A stretch of DNA of 64,000 bases from Siphonodentalium dalli (GCA_032622095.1 CP136067.1:135967990-136031989), one strand, 5' to 3'. Counted from the first letter of the stretch, positions 34,598 to 47,200 are shown. A program made the numbers and translations. Notes: a model not told the origin generated them from the sequence alone.

Positions 34598-35555
34598 ACA
34601 ATCATGGCCGATCTCCATGCCCGACCTCCATGCCCGACCATCATTCCCGACCTTCATGTCCGAACTTCATGTCCGACCATCATTCCCGAACTTCATGTCC
34701 GACCATCATGCCCGATCTTCATGCCAGATATTCATGCCCGACATTCATGCCCGACCATCAAGCCCGACATTCATGCCCGACCATCATGCCCGGTCATCAT
34801 GCCCGACCATCATGCCGACCATCATGCCCGACCATCATGCCCGATCTTCATGCCCGATATTTATTCCCGACATTCATGCCCGACCATCAAGCCCGACATT
34901 CATGCCCAACCTTCATGCCCGGCCTTTATGTCCGACCATCATGCCCCAGCCATCATGCCCGACCTCCATACCCGTCTTCATGTCCGACCATCATGCCCGA
35001 CACCATGCCCGATTACCATGCCCGACCATCATGCCCGATCATTATGCCCGACCATTATGCCCGACCTTCATGCCCGGACTTCATGCCCGACCATCATGAC
35101 CGACCATCATGTCCGACCTTCATGTCCGACCTTCATGCCCGACCATCATGCCCGACCTTCATGCCCGACCATCATGCCCGACCTCCATGCCCGAACTTCA
35201 TGCCCGACCATCATGACCGACCATCATGTCCGACCTTCATGTCCGACCTTCATGCCCGACCATCATGCCCGACCTTCATGCCCGACCATCATGCCCGACC
35301 ATCATGTCCGACCATCATGACCGACCATCATGCCCGGCCACCATGCCCGGCCATCATGCCCTACCTTCATGTCCGACCATCATGCCCGACCATCATTCCC
35401 GACCATCATGCCCGAACTTCATGCCCGACCATCATGCCCGACTTCCATGCCCGACCATCATGCCCGACCATCATGCCCGAACTTCATGACCGACCATCAT
35501 GCCTGACCATCATGCCCGACCTTAATGCCCGACCATTATGCCGACCTTCGACCGG
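34598..35555 (+). repeat. 13 bp minisatellite, about 70 units
   Basis: Unit CATGCCCGACCAT alternating with CATGCCCGACCTT; occasional units are 1-3 bp shorter. Because 13 is not a multiple of three and the unit has no forward stop, all three forward frames are open. This creates the longest open frame of the window (34537-35580, 347 codons, HARPSCPTIMPDH-type repeats). I regard it as non-coding. Confidence 0.95.
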
Positions 35556-35989
35556 AAACAACTCAACTACGCAGATATAATCTGTGTTCTATTGTCCATT
35601 AAGGATTCGCCAATACACTCGCCGGTTATTCTAAGGCGTGTTAGTCATTGTATTGGTGTTGGCCATAATGTTATACTCTTGGACGGTGGAATTCCCCTGT
35701 TTTTATAAGATTTAAGTATATGGGCATGGTTCATTAGAACTTCAAAAAATAATGTATTCCTAATTTGGTAATATACCGACACTATAGGTCGACAAATACA
35801 AGAAATGCCAAAGTCAAATCAACCTTTTCTATTTTTCGCACCTACGTGAGGAAAACTATGATACAAGGAATAAAATAACACGGAACAGTCTTTATTGTTT
35901 CATGCTGGAAATAATCTGGACCCCACTTTTATAAATGTTATGACTGAATGCAGAGCAACGGGGAGTGACTCAGTCCAAAACAGAATAAT
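35556..35989. other. No feature recognised
   Basis: Spacer between two minisatellites; nothing seen. Confidence 0.4.
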
Positions 35990-36810
35990 CCCAACCGATA
36001 TCCCGACCGAGAAAACCATTCTAAGTGATATCCCAAGCTGTTGTGGACAGAAAAGACCATCCTAACCGATATACAAAGCTGTTGTGTACCGAGAAGACCA
36101 ATATCCCAAGCTGTTGTGGACCGAGAAGACCATCGTAACCGATATCACAAGCTGTTGTGGACCAAGAAGACCATCCTAACCGATACCCTAAACTGTTGTG
36201 GACCGAGAATGCCATCGTAACCGATATCCCAAGCTATTGTGGGCCGAATAGACCACCCATACCGATATCCCAAGCTGTTGTGGACCGAGAAGACCATTCG
36301 AACCGATATCCCAAGCTGTTGTGGACCAAGAAGACCATTCGAACCGATATCCCAAGCTGTTGTGGACCAAGAAGACCATCCTAACCGATACCCCAAGCTG
36401 TTGTGGACCAAGAAGACCATCCTAACCGATACCCCAAGCTGTTGTGGACCGAGAAGACCATCATAACCGATATCCCGATCTATTTTTGACTGAGACGACC
36501 ATCCTAACCGATATCCCAAGCTGTTGTGGACAGAGAAGGCCATCCTAACCAATATATCCCAAGCTGTTGTGGACCGAGAAGACCGCACCAACCGACATCC
36601 CAAGCTGTTGCATGTGGGCCGAGAAGACCACCCCAACAGATATTCAAAGCTACTGTGGACTGAAAAGACCATCCTAACCGATATCCCAAGCTGTTTTTGA
36701 CAGAGAAGACCACTCCAACATATATCCCAAGCTATTGTGGACCGAGAAGACCATCCTAACCGATATCCCAAGCTGTTGTGGAACGAAAATACCATCCTAA
36801 CCGCACTGTC
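35990..36810. repeat. 41 bp minisatellite, about 20 units
   Basis: Unit contains CCGATATCCCAAGCTGTTGT followed by GGACCGAGAAGACCATCCTAA. Some units are shortened or lengthened. The minus-strand open frame of 237 codons (36145-36858) spans it and is a by-product of a stop-free unit. Confidence 0.95.
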
Positions 36811-37865
36811 GCCATGTTCATGGTTATAACACCTTGTTGTTTCAATCGATACACTCATACGAGTGATGCATCCGATTATGCGACATTAATAAGAGTGGAG
36901 CAATTTACGTTAATTGTGTTGGAAGCCGAGAGTAAATATTGAAATCACGCATGCAACAACCCAAGTTTACACTACTCGATGTTACTCTGTCGCCAACGGC
37001 CATAAAACAAATCCAAGCATGCTTCCGCCTCGTACAGGGAGATTCTCGTCGATTCTCGGGGTTGATGACACTCAACGATAGAGTGTTTCTGCACATTTGA
37101 TGAGGAGTTCTCTTCACATGGGCACCGGGGCCGTTAATATGAGCTTAGTCGATCGGTTGGCAGCATCTAAATGGGACGGGAGATTTATCTATAGGAGTTG
37201 ATTTTCAGTGAAGTTCATCGGACGGGAGGCGGCATGGTGAGTCGACGTTTAGTTAAGAAATGAATGTAGTAGGTGTGTGTATTACTGGGAGACACGGGGC
37301 GAAGTGGTTTTCACTAAATGTGCTCCCAACGACCAGAGTGCCGTATCCCAAATAACACACACACCCATTACATTCATTTATAATATTTTGTCATATCTTT
37401 TTTATGATTTATTCCCATAACTGAATGTTTTGTTATTTATTTTCACAAAATATGACGAGATATTGAGACTATCCCACGCAGCACATTAAAATAAGCCAAA
37501 TATAATATTTCTAAGCACTTAGCAAAGATAACATGATCGATATAAATAACTGGCTTCTGATGCAATTCGCTGAACTGTAAACGCACGCCCAATTATTCTG
37601 CTGACCGCTTTTAGTGATTAGGTCGGATTTGGTCAACAATTTGTGAAGTCGCATTCGTGTTACGGGCTGTGTTATTGGGGTTTGAAACGTGTGACCCAAT
37701 TGGCAGTTGACCAATAACGGAACATGATTAAGTATAACACAGACGGCCATGTAGATATTAAACGGACACCATCGTCTGAACCGATTATGTTTATACCATT
37801 TGGGAGGAGTCTTCGTGAGAAAACATCTATATGAAACGGCTGGTTGGAACTTTCATTATATTACA
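36811..37865. other. No gene recognised
   Basis: A short segment at 36885-36920 resembles 28795-28815. Nothing else that I can support. Confidence 0.35.
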
Positions 37866-38440
37866 CACCAGCTGGGGTACCCGGCGTTGCTCGGGTAAAG
37901 AAGATTGAAAACAAATTAAAGTGTTTTGACATACATTTACACAATTCGAAACTTCTATGTACACCACATTTGGTGGCCTTTCTTTCTGTTGTATGAATGA
38001 ATAGGTTTAATGTTGATCTATTCCTGATATGAGACATTCTTTGATGTCAGGTTTTGGCCATTCTTTCAATTAACAACATAAAATACTTCTTAACTAAAAA
38101 CATTTTATATTCATATTAAAGGCCAAATGTCGACTTTGGTACCAAATTTATTCATATTTTCATTTCGATCTTGGGCCGAGAAATGTATATACTTGACCCA
38201 TATTGACCCATAACACTGGGAAGATTTGAAACTGTGTTTGAAGTGATAGGGGGGGGGGCCTCAGTGGACATGTATGGATAAAGAGCGTTATGGTCGATTA
38301 TGCTATTCGAGGCGGTGTGTAACGTTGAGTGCGGTCTCTGTGTACATTAACAATAAAGAGCGTTCACTATTGATCTATTCCTGATATGTTATGAATAAAG
38401 AGCGTTCTGCTCGTTTATGTCCACAGCATGTTAACTACAT
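37866..38440 (+). repeat. Dispersed-repeat start and AATAAAGAGCGTT cluster
   Basis: GGGTACCCGGCGTTGCTCGG at 37874 is the boundary motif of the dispersed repeat family. CCTGATATG..CATTCTTTGATG at 38029, then ATAAAGAGCGTT at 38279, 38352 and 38395 with TTCCTGATATG between, repeats the internal block of family A. A G-run lies at 38249-38258. Confidence 0.5.
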
Positions 38441-38786
38441 TCCGTGCCAGATCTCTGGTCCGGCCGTTTGATCGCCTATAAGCGGACAAACAAACGAAAA
38501 CAAATTAGTTGTATTACTATAGATGTATATGAAGTTAATTTGGTAGGACGGATATAAAAGTGTGCCTACACGGATAATTTCCGGCCTAACTAACCAGATA
38601 ATATAGCACCGGAGATATGCTGTTTATTTTACTCATTTTTTTTGTCTATTTACCTGTTTGGGGGGGGGGGCGGGCTTGCTTCAATCTCGCAATGAAGGCA
38701 TTACCCAATGATCCGAACTGCAGTCATAGCTGTTAAAATAAAAAAGACTTCCCCAAATTATGTAAAAACATGTATATATACTTATA
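38441..38786. other. No gene; G-run at 38660-38670
   Basis: Nothing else recognised. Confidence 0.4.
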
Positions 38787-39329
38787 CTAGCCGATGAGCC
38801 CAACGTTGTCCGCGCTATTCAAAAACCAAATTTCAAGTCGATAGCTCTACCCAGCCCGACGTTGTCCGGCCTATTCAAAAACCAAATTTCAAGTCGATAG
38901 CTCTACCCGTTTTCGAGATCTGGTCTGCGCATGCGCGAAGCTGGCGTCGCACGGGCTCGGCGACCCGATAAAATTCGTATCCGGGGCAAGATACATACCA
39001 AATTTCAAGTCGATAGCTCCACCCGTTTCCTAGATCTGGTCTGCGCATGCGCGAAGCTGGCGTCGCACGGGCTCGGCGACCAGATAAAATTCGTATCCGG
39101 GGCAAGTTACATTCACATAGCAAATTTCAAGTCGATAGCTCCACCCGTTTCCGAGATCTCGTCTGAGCATGCGCGAAGCGGGCGCCGCACGGGCTCGCCA
39201 ATACGACAACGTCGACCGCCTTTTCAAACTACACACACGTACCAAGTTTCGTCCCGATCGGTCGAGAATCGTAGATTTGTATAAATGGCAGACAAACAAA
39301 CATACAGACAGACAGACAGACAGACAGAG
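38787..39329 (+). repeat. Dispersed repeat with tandem 114-123 bp units and (GACA)n tail
   Basis: Starts CTAGCCGATGAGCCCAACGT (TGTCCG). Units beginning CCAAATTTCAAGTCGATAGC start at about 38882, 38998 and 39120, with a short copy at 38827. Each has CTGCGCATGCGCGAAGCTGG and CGCACGGGCTCGG. The element ends ACCAAGTTTCGTCCCGATCG and (GACA)n at 39306-39329. Confidence 0.8.
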
Positions 39330-39377
39330 GTCTTCAAAATATATATGAGATAATTGTTTAGCGGCGATACCAAATAT

Positions 39378-39507
39378 GCAATCAACGTCGTTTTCGATGC
39401 ATCTGTCGGCGTATAGAAGTGTCGGATGCCAAAATTATACAAAGTATGTAGTTCGGCATCCGACACTTCTATACACCGACAGATGCATCGAAAACGACGT
39501 TGATTGC
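39378..39507. repeat. Near-perfect 130 bp hairpin
   Basis: 53 bp arms starting GCAATCAACGTCGTTTTCGA pair with one mismatch; the loop is 24 bp. It sits 49 bp after the (GACA)n tail. The high arm identity suggests a recent origin or maintenance. Type unknown: MITE, or source of a structured RNA. Confidence 0.95.
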
Positions 39508-40589
39508 TTATAATTACGACAACCAGCATATTAGTTGGTGATTAAACAAGTTCTTTTTAAAGAAACTATATTAAAAACACTAAAATAGTAAAAATACCCA
39601 AGTGATATTTGTGTCTGGACTCAGCTGCTCTTTTAACCGAAATGGGAAATTGGGTCGAGAATAAATTGGGCGACCGACCGGAAGTTAGAGATGAACACAC
39701 ACAATTCGATCGCTGTTTCCGACATTCCAACTACACAAAAGCAAGAGACCACATCCGTAAACTATTAAACTGTACTTGCTGGTGTAAATTTCACTTATTT
39801 AAAACGATTCTAGAACATGTATTGTCATAAAGGCAGTCCGATTCGATAGCGATTCCGAAGCGGTGTTCTCAAACTTCGCCACCGAATTTGTTGTCTCCGG
39901 CGACTCGAAAAGTAAACAGTCGCTACAAAGTTGCATTCTATGCTCTCATGACCACTGCCATGTCATATTATTATTGGCACGAAGCTGGATAAATGCTAAT
40001 ACTAATGGTGGAATAGTTATGTAATACATTCTTTTATCCCCAAATAAATTAATGTACTATTTTGCTGTTTAATCGGCGATAAGTTTTCGCTGATATTTGG
40101 CGTCTTGCGTTACCACTAGAAACGGAAGTGATTTCTTGCGATTTGATTGGTGGACAAAATAAAATTCCAGGTAAATTCGCCCCATGGATATTCGACTTGG
40201 TTTGCGAACTTTTTAAGGTATCACTACCCCCAGTGATGCGGGAAACGACACTTCCCTCCACTGATAGATATTGTCGCTACCAAGCGTATCTAAGGGCCTT
40301 GACCAATCAAATGCACGCATTTTAGTCAAAGCGAAAGTAGTTGTAATTATACATGGATAATGTTCGCGGGCGATTTACCACAACTAGTTTACTAGTTTTA
40401 TATTGCGTAGTTTGTTGACTGGAGCCTTAATTCGTCGACCGAATAATAAAAGTTTATGGAAACTTATGTTAAGATTTCCCGGCGCGAGTTCGCATATTTA
40501 TGTCATACGGTACACGTGTATGTATGTGAAGCAATCTGCTGTTAATCATCCATTATCATACAAAATTCTGATCTACTAATCGACAGTCT
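39508..40589. other. No gene firmly recognised
   Basis: Plus-strand frames at 39609-39830 and 40128-40325 (products with no recognisable domain). The sequence looks non-repetitive. Confidence 0.3.
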
Positions 40590-41069
40590 GTCTGTGTGTG
40601 TTATAGACTCGAAAACTGCTCGACCGATCCGACTCAAATTTGGTATACAGGCCTACTTTGATACGGGGAACAACATGGGCGGGTCCAATTTCAAGTGCGA
40701 CCGTGTCCTTGACCTTGACCTCCCTCATATGCGCTCATATAGCCATGTTTCTGGACCTCGACCGATCCGACTCGAGTTTGGTATGTATGCTTACTTTGAT
40801 CTCGGGAACAATATGGGGGGTCCAATTTCACGTGCGAGCGTGTCCTTGCCATTGACATCGCTCATATACGCTCATGTAGGCATGTTTCTGGACCTCGACC
40901 GAATCGACTCAAATTTGGTATGGACGGGTCCAATTTCACGTGCGAGCGTGTCCTTGGCCTTGACCTCGCTCACATACTCTCATATATAGTCATGTTCTGG
41001 AAAAGAAATCCCTAAGTAGCCCGGACGAAGTGGGGCACATCAGCTAGTTGTATATATATATATATATAG
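40590..41069 (-). repeat. Dispersed repeat, reversed, with tandem units of about 137 bp
   Basis: Begins with the complement of a (GACA)-like tail (CAGTCTGTCTGTGTGTGT). Units CTCGACCGATCCGACTCAAA start at about 40618, 40756 and 40896. It ends TAGCCCGGACGAAGTGGGGC and CAGCTAG, then (TA)n at 41051-41069. Confidence 0.75.
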
Positions 41070-41259
41070 TTTTGATATTTAATTGTAAATGCATGGTTAA
41101 TCGAAGTATATACTATTGTGGTGACGCCGCGATATAGTTGCAAATAATGACATTTCTTCCCGTCTTCGAATATAAATGTCCATAGATACCTTTCTCTTAA
41201 CAACATATAGGACCTAAGCTCCATTCATATTGATAACTGAATATATGACTGAATATCTG

Positions 41260-41865
41260 GTCTGCTTGATAACGTGGATAAATGAGGAATCTAATGGTGT
41301 GTTGTACACATGCTAAAGTGTTACCGTTCGAGTCAGGGGTGGGGAGGGAGAGGGGCACCACATGCATTCGCTAAGAATATATTTTGTCACTGATTTCCAA
41401 CAAATTTATACATAAATATCTCCATGATATGAGGAATATAATGATGTGGTTTAAGATGTCAACGTGTTGCCGTTCGAGTCAGGGTGGGAGGGAAAATGGC
41501 ACCAAAAATAGATAACAAATGTTTCCACCAATTCTATATATAATCATCTCCATAATATGAGGAGTCTAATGGTGTGGTCTAAAGATGCCAAAATATTGCC
41601 GTTCGAATCAGGGGTGGGGAAGGAGAGGGGAACAAAAATCGATAAGAATATATTTTGTCACTGATTTCTACCAAATTTATAGATACTAATCTCCATGATA
41701 TGAGGAGTATAATGGTGTGGTTTAAAGATACTAAATTGTTGCCGTTCTAATCATGGGCCTTGGAGGGGAGGGGTACCAAAAATAGATACAAATATTATTT
41801 GCCGCCGATTTCCATCAAATTTATATGTAATCATCTCCATAATATGAGGAGTCTATCTGCCGTGA
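41260..41865. repeat. Tandem array of 128-147 bp units, about four
   Basis: ATATGAGGAGTCTAATGGTG starts recur at 41284, 41431, 41559, 41702 and 41846. Each is followed by TGCCGTTCGAGTCAGGGGTG and CACTGATTTCCACCAAATTT. Confidence 0.85.
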
Positions 41866-41879
41866 CAAACATTGGCATA

Positions 41880-42331
41880 ACGTCGCGTCAGGACTAAACT
41901 GTTCTATCTTCATTTTGGCGGGGAAATGAAATATTGGTCTCATTCGATTCGGTGCGGGATTTTATGTCCGAAAATGACCAGATATCGTGCCTAACGTATA
42001 CCGAATTTGAATGAGAGGCTGTGTAAATTTGTTGCATCTCAAACACACTTTTTTGACAGTGCTATATTTCTCTATCTCCACTGTGGACCAATTAATTTAT
42101 TAATTTATTATTTTTTTTGGCGATTAGACCCAAGATATAATGTTTTTCTCGAAACTCGTCATATAATAGTATTTTTACAGCAGCTATCATATCCGCTGTG
42201 TACTATCTTCCAAAACAGAATGAGAACATTGAACCGGGGGAGGGAGGGGGGGCTGGTTGTCAAAACTTAAAACTCGATTTCCCACAAACATGAACATGTG
42301 GAGATAGAAAACTTTAGTTCTGACGCGACGA
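41880..42331. mobile_element. 452 bp element with CGTCGCGTCAG inverted ends
   Basis: Left CGTCGCGTCAGGACTAAACT and right CTTTAGTTCTGACGCGACG are inverted with few differences. The left 170 bp is shared with 28136-28310. Contains a G-rich patch near 42240. No clear target duplication; superfamily unknown. Confidence 0.6.
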
Positions 42332-43060
42332 AAATCATTGCCGTTTATTTATCGTGATTAATTCGTCCCGAACTGAGAAGTAAATATTAACAATTGCGTG
42401 TACATGTACTTCAAACGCTATATTTTGTAATTGGTACAAACGACGTGGAATTCTCTGTAATATTATATTATTGTCACATTCTTCCACACACATTAACACT
42501 GTTGGTCACTATATGCGCAGATTTGACAGCTGTGTCCTCCGAAACCAACATTCACCACATATTGTTGTGAATTTGAAAACAGCGCCATGGCCGATGCCGA
42601 GACACATGTGTTCTCCAGTCATGGCATTTTCAATCAAGAAATTATACTTTCAAAGCCGAACGACAGACAAACTCATTCAGCCATATGATTAGATACGCGA
42701 GCACAAGAAACACAACGTATACCTTTGCAATTATTTAAAATTAGAATAAAACACAACACAGCAACGTATTTCCATCTAAAAAGTACAAGAGGACGAAACG
42801 GTCAGTTGTCAAAATAACACTTCTGCGCATGACAATTTTTTCCTGCAATTAACGGAATCGGCAACGGAACGGACGGCAATTTGAACGCTGATGTTAAGTC
42901 ACACTGAACGCACCATTGAGCACTGGGGTTCAGCTAAATGCATACATTGTTACGTTTAGTGGTATAATTGAAAATATGTTATGTAATTCCATTCCGAACC
43001 GATCAACGGGAAATACTAAACGAAAGGCACCGTTTGATACCGGCACTGAATGCCAGTGAT
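42332..43060. other. No feature recognised
   Basis: Nothing that I can support. Confidence 0.35.
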
Positions 43061-43064
43061 TATA

Positions 43065-43150
43065 CTTCAGATGAACATCACTGTTCATCGACTGAACACC
43101 ACTATTCAAAGACTGAATACCACTGTTCAACGTTTGACACCACCGTTTTA
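43065..43150. repeat. Short 21-24 bp tandem repeat
   Basis: Degenerate units of the type ACTGAACACCACTGTTCAA, about four, over 85 bp. Confidence 0.7.
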
Positions 43151-43699
43151 GATCTATGTCTTTATAGGACTTGTACTCTAACGCTGATATGCAGAGTTAA
43201 CACACAGCGTTACGATTTGAACAAGTCGATTGTATGAACGCGTTCATTTTAGAACACTTGTTTTTGCAGTGGTATATAGTGTTCCCCTTTGCGGACAATG
43301 TACTGATATGCTGATAATCTTTTTCGCTTGGTTCAGCTCTATAGTGTCGGGAAAGTTCCCCTGCGAACAAAATGTAGCAATTGCGAAGAAATAGCTTAAA
43401 CCACTGACCATGATTATTGATGAAGGGTGCATTCCCAAAAGGAACCGTGGAAATGGGTACGCATGCAAACTGATTGAATTGTGTGAGTGATATGCATAAT
43501 GAATACATCGCCAAGGTGTATGTTAAATTTTAACAACATGAGTATACAATACCTTGTAAATTGAATGTTCTGAGAGACGGTGAGTTTTATAAACGAAACA
43601 AATCATCGTAGCCTAACTACATTAGATTTTGACACGCGCGTTCTTAAATACCAACAATACACACAATACAATGGAATGCTGATACATGTACTAATGTTG
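43151..43699. other. No feature recognised
   Basis: Nothing that I can support. Confidence 0.35.
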
Positions 43700-43858
43700 A
43701 AGTTATGATCCGGTCAACGCGGATGGACGACGGACATATGGACGGACATGCTGATTATAATAGTCCCCCGAAATCTTTCGGGGGACAATAATTATTTTGA
43801 TCAAGAGTATATACTGACTGTTCCACATCACTTTAAACTGGACAACGCCGGGTAACCA
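43700..43858 (-). repeat. Dispersed-repeat fragment with a perfect 24 bp hairpin
   Basis: GGACGACGGAC-type stretch, then GTCCCCCGAAA-TC-TTTCGGGGGAC (43763-43786). CTGGACAACGCCGGGTAACC near 43838 is the boundary motif in reverse. Confidence 0.65.
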
Positions 43859-44416
43859 TGTTAGTACTTAAGAGTGAATATAATATGACATGCGGTTTTA
43901 TATTCAACTTGATTCGGTATGCTAATATACCACGATTTCAAATTAGTCGAAAATCCGACATCAAAATCCAAAAATGGCGGCCAAGATGGCTAAAGTTTCG
44001 ACATTTCGCCACCCATCGTTTGCCTCTGGGAAAACATGGTAATTTTGGCGTGATTTTATTTATATATTTATCTTATAGAAGAGCCATTTATTCACACAAT
44101 GAGACAATAATATGCATTCCTGGCCATAATTGCCACTGTCATAATGTCAATAATTATAGACGAAACGGTGCATAAATCATGTTATCATCGTCGCGCTGGG
44201 TAGTGTTCGGGATGGTTCAAGACAATCATTAAGACATGTTCAACGCGACGAACAGCTAGAGGAATGTTGCCTTGATGATATCTTACAATAAGTTCAACAG
44301 ATGTTGGGTAAAGCGAGTGGTTGCTTGCTTGACAACACAATTGCCACCATGTGTCTGAGACATAACGACAAGCTTCTAAGCAATATATACTACGGGATCA
44401 TAATGGCACATCTCAC
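43859..44416. other. No gene recognised
   Basis: Contains one GGCGGCCAAGATGG motif at about 43977. Otherwise nothing. Confidence 0.35.
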
Positions 44417-46734
44417 GTTCGACCCAGGGTTCGCGCTGCCACTTGCCAAATTTGCTAATGGCAAAAATCATTCACATTTGGCAAAAATATTTTCATTTGG
44501 CAAAATTTCGGCAGGTAACTTTTTAATTCTTCAAGAAAATTGAACAATATGTCAATAACATTAATTTCAGGAAACTCTAACAATATAATTATATTTGTGG
44601 TGTTTTATAAGGTTTAAGTTAAGTTAACACCTCTTAAGATGCTGTTAATCTCATAGCATTAGTACCGATGTTGGAGTGATTACTAGTATTTAATGTGGCG
44701 GTGGTGTTTACATAGCTAATCATGTGCCCTTCTGATGAAGCAACCCATTTACCATTGTATTGTTTGTTGATTGGTTTATTTGTGTATGTTAAACCACAAT
44801 AGAGATGCGAGTAAAAATTAACTATTTACTAATTAACTGCTTTTCTAATAATATCAAGTCGTCCAAATAGCGAGTGTCGAAATATAAGACTTAAGGTTGT
44901 AGTAGCCTGTCATTTGTAAACAAAAATGGGTTTCGTAAAAAAAATTGGGGATTTTGGGCAACATATTTTTTCGTAAAGCCCATATACTGGAGACATTGTA
45001 AACCAATGTTGACAAGCTTCTTGTCATTCAGTTGCCTCAAAAATGGCGTTACCATAGCAACAGTATGTGATTTATGAGAATTTTAGAAAATGACCATATG
45101 TGAAGTATTTTAGTGATAACGGTCGACTTATTGTTATATAATAATATTTACATGTATATCATTTCCAAGACGAACCGACAGTACTGATCTCAAGGGTCAA
45201 GGTCAACGCGAACGGTCAAGGTCATTGTAAAAAATTACTGTTTTTATCACTTCATGTCCTATTATTTGTCTTTATGAGGAACCTGTCTCAATTTGTTGCA
45301 TCATATTTATATTATTTTTACATTCTGGAAATCATGGCCTTTATTTTGAGTCATATATCATATCCATAGGATGATTATTACCGGTACTAATGTGACAGAT
45401 TTTACGAAACATGTGACCGGGCAATGCCCACACATAAAATGAGAAATTGCTCTTCTCAATAAACAATGACCACACCATCAGCGGGGCGGTTAGATGACAA
45501 AATTGTAAATTTTATGGTAAAAGCATCAAAGTTGGCACACATGTATATCACATGATTATATTTTGGATACGATCCGAAGCTTGAAAATGTACACCGTTGG
45601 GGAAAATGCCTGTTTTTGCCATACTCTAGCCATTATGTATTGCTAATGCCCAGAAACCTCATGGAAAACTGTTCACTGTGCACCTATTTTGATTGGACCA
45701 TATACTTGTTAGAACATATATATTTTATATGTGGGTAAATTCAAAATGCTATCGTCAACAATATGGTAATAGAACGCACCTACGTCAATAATAATATAAA
45801 TATAACAACGGTTGAGCAACACAGATGACTTTCGTTGAGTTTTTTTGGTCTAACATAGTGAATTTGACAGAAAAATTATCAAAGTTGTGATTTAGTTCGA
45901 GATATTGTTGTGGAACAGGGATCAGTTCAGTTGAAAAGATTCACAGTTATCGCCCTATATAGGATTGCTAAAGTACACTTAAAAGCCATAACTGAGGTAC
46001 AAAATCCATTTATCAACTATGCATCAAATCGGTCGACGTTTGAAAATGAGCCTTACTCTGGGCCATAGTATGTGTGTGTAGCTTTCGCACACGGTCGTAA
46101 ACCCGAATACCATAAATTGTGAAAATCCATAAGTTATAGAGAGTTAGGCCCGCCCACACGCATGTGCGCACACCCGTAAAAGTGGAGGGAGAGAGATAAT
46201 AGAGAGTGAAAGACAATGTAATATAGATGGAGAATGGAGTGATTCTTAGAACACACCCTACATGTATTTGGTGGTTTGATTGTGTTTTGCAATTATTATT
46301 TATACTCTAAGAAATGTAAACTTTTAACCTACATGCATGGAATGTAATAGCAGTTATATATGTTGTTAGTCTGCTCTTAATGGCTGTTCTCATTTCACAT
46401 TCATTGATGGTGAGATGTGAAACTCAATGTTGCTCATCTCTCATCGTCCAGAACAAATCATTTAATGAAAATGTATTGCTGCTCCGATTTAAGCAAAACA
46501 TGCGTCTATGTCTTAGTGCACTTATTGTATCAAATAATTAATATCATGTCATGGCATGTCCCATCCAATTATTTCAATCCGTGTGTGTGGGTTTATCCAT
46601 TGAAAATGTATTTCAAAGATTGTGGATGGTGGTCATTTCATGTATGGATTTTTGTCTCGGAGAGATCAACAGGATGTTATCGACACTTGTACTGTGGTTC
46701 CCCGTCTGCATTAAAATCGTATATATTATCCATA

Positions 46735-47200
46735 ACGGACCACCAGTACTTATGTCAAGGGTCAAGGTCAATGCGAAAGGTCAAAGTCATTGTCAAGCAA
46801 TGCTGTTTTAATACTTTACGTCATATTATTAGTCTTTATTGTTGACACATGAACATCACATGATTATAAGTCATTTTGGATATGATCCAAAGTTCGAAAA
46901 TGTACACCGTTGCTATGGCAACCATTTTGTTGAAAACTCCTGTGTTTTGCCAAACACTAGCCATTATGGATTGCTAATGCATAGTAACCTCATGGGATAC
47001 TGTTTGCTATGCATCTATTTGGATTGGATATGCATCAGACCATATACCTTCTGTATATGGATAGATTCAAAATGGCCGCCATTTGAGCAAAATATCCTTT
47101 TATGTAATGTGTGTATCACCATTTGTGGTGGAATTTGTGTAAATTTTATATTTAAAAATAAAAATTGGGCTAGACAAAATAGTACTCGGTGATTCTGATT
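46735..47200 (+). repeat. Direct copy of part of the FB3 left arm
   Basis: CAAGGGTCAAGGTCAATGCG, then ATGATCCAAAGTTCGAAAAT, TGTACACCGTTGCTATGGCA and ACTAGCCATTATGGATTGCT repeat 45185-45720 with changes, so the arm segment is duplicated in tandem. Confidence 0.75.

Noticed and set aside
34537-35580. 347-codon open frame with HARPSCPTIMPDH repeats
   Set aside because: It is the translation of a 13 bp minisatellite that is open in all three forward frames; the indels between units are not multiples of three.
36145-36858. 237-codon minus-strand open frame
   Set aside because: Produced by a stop-free 41 bp minisatellite unit; the other frames are open over parts of the same array.
37230-37265. 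Possible 28 nt microexon between TTTTCAG and GTGAGT on the plus strand
   Set aside because: Too short to judge and no recognisable neighbours; such pairs of sites are expected by chance.
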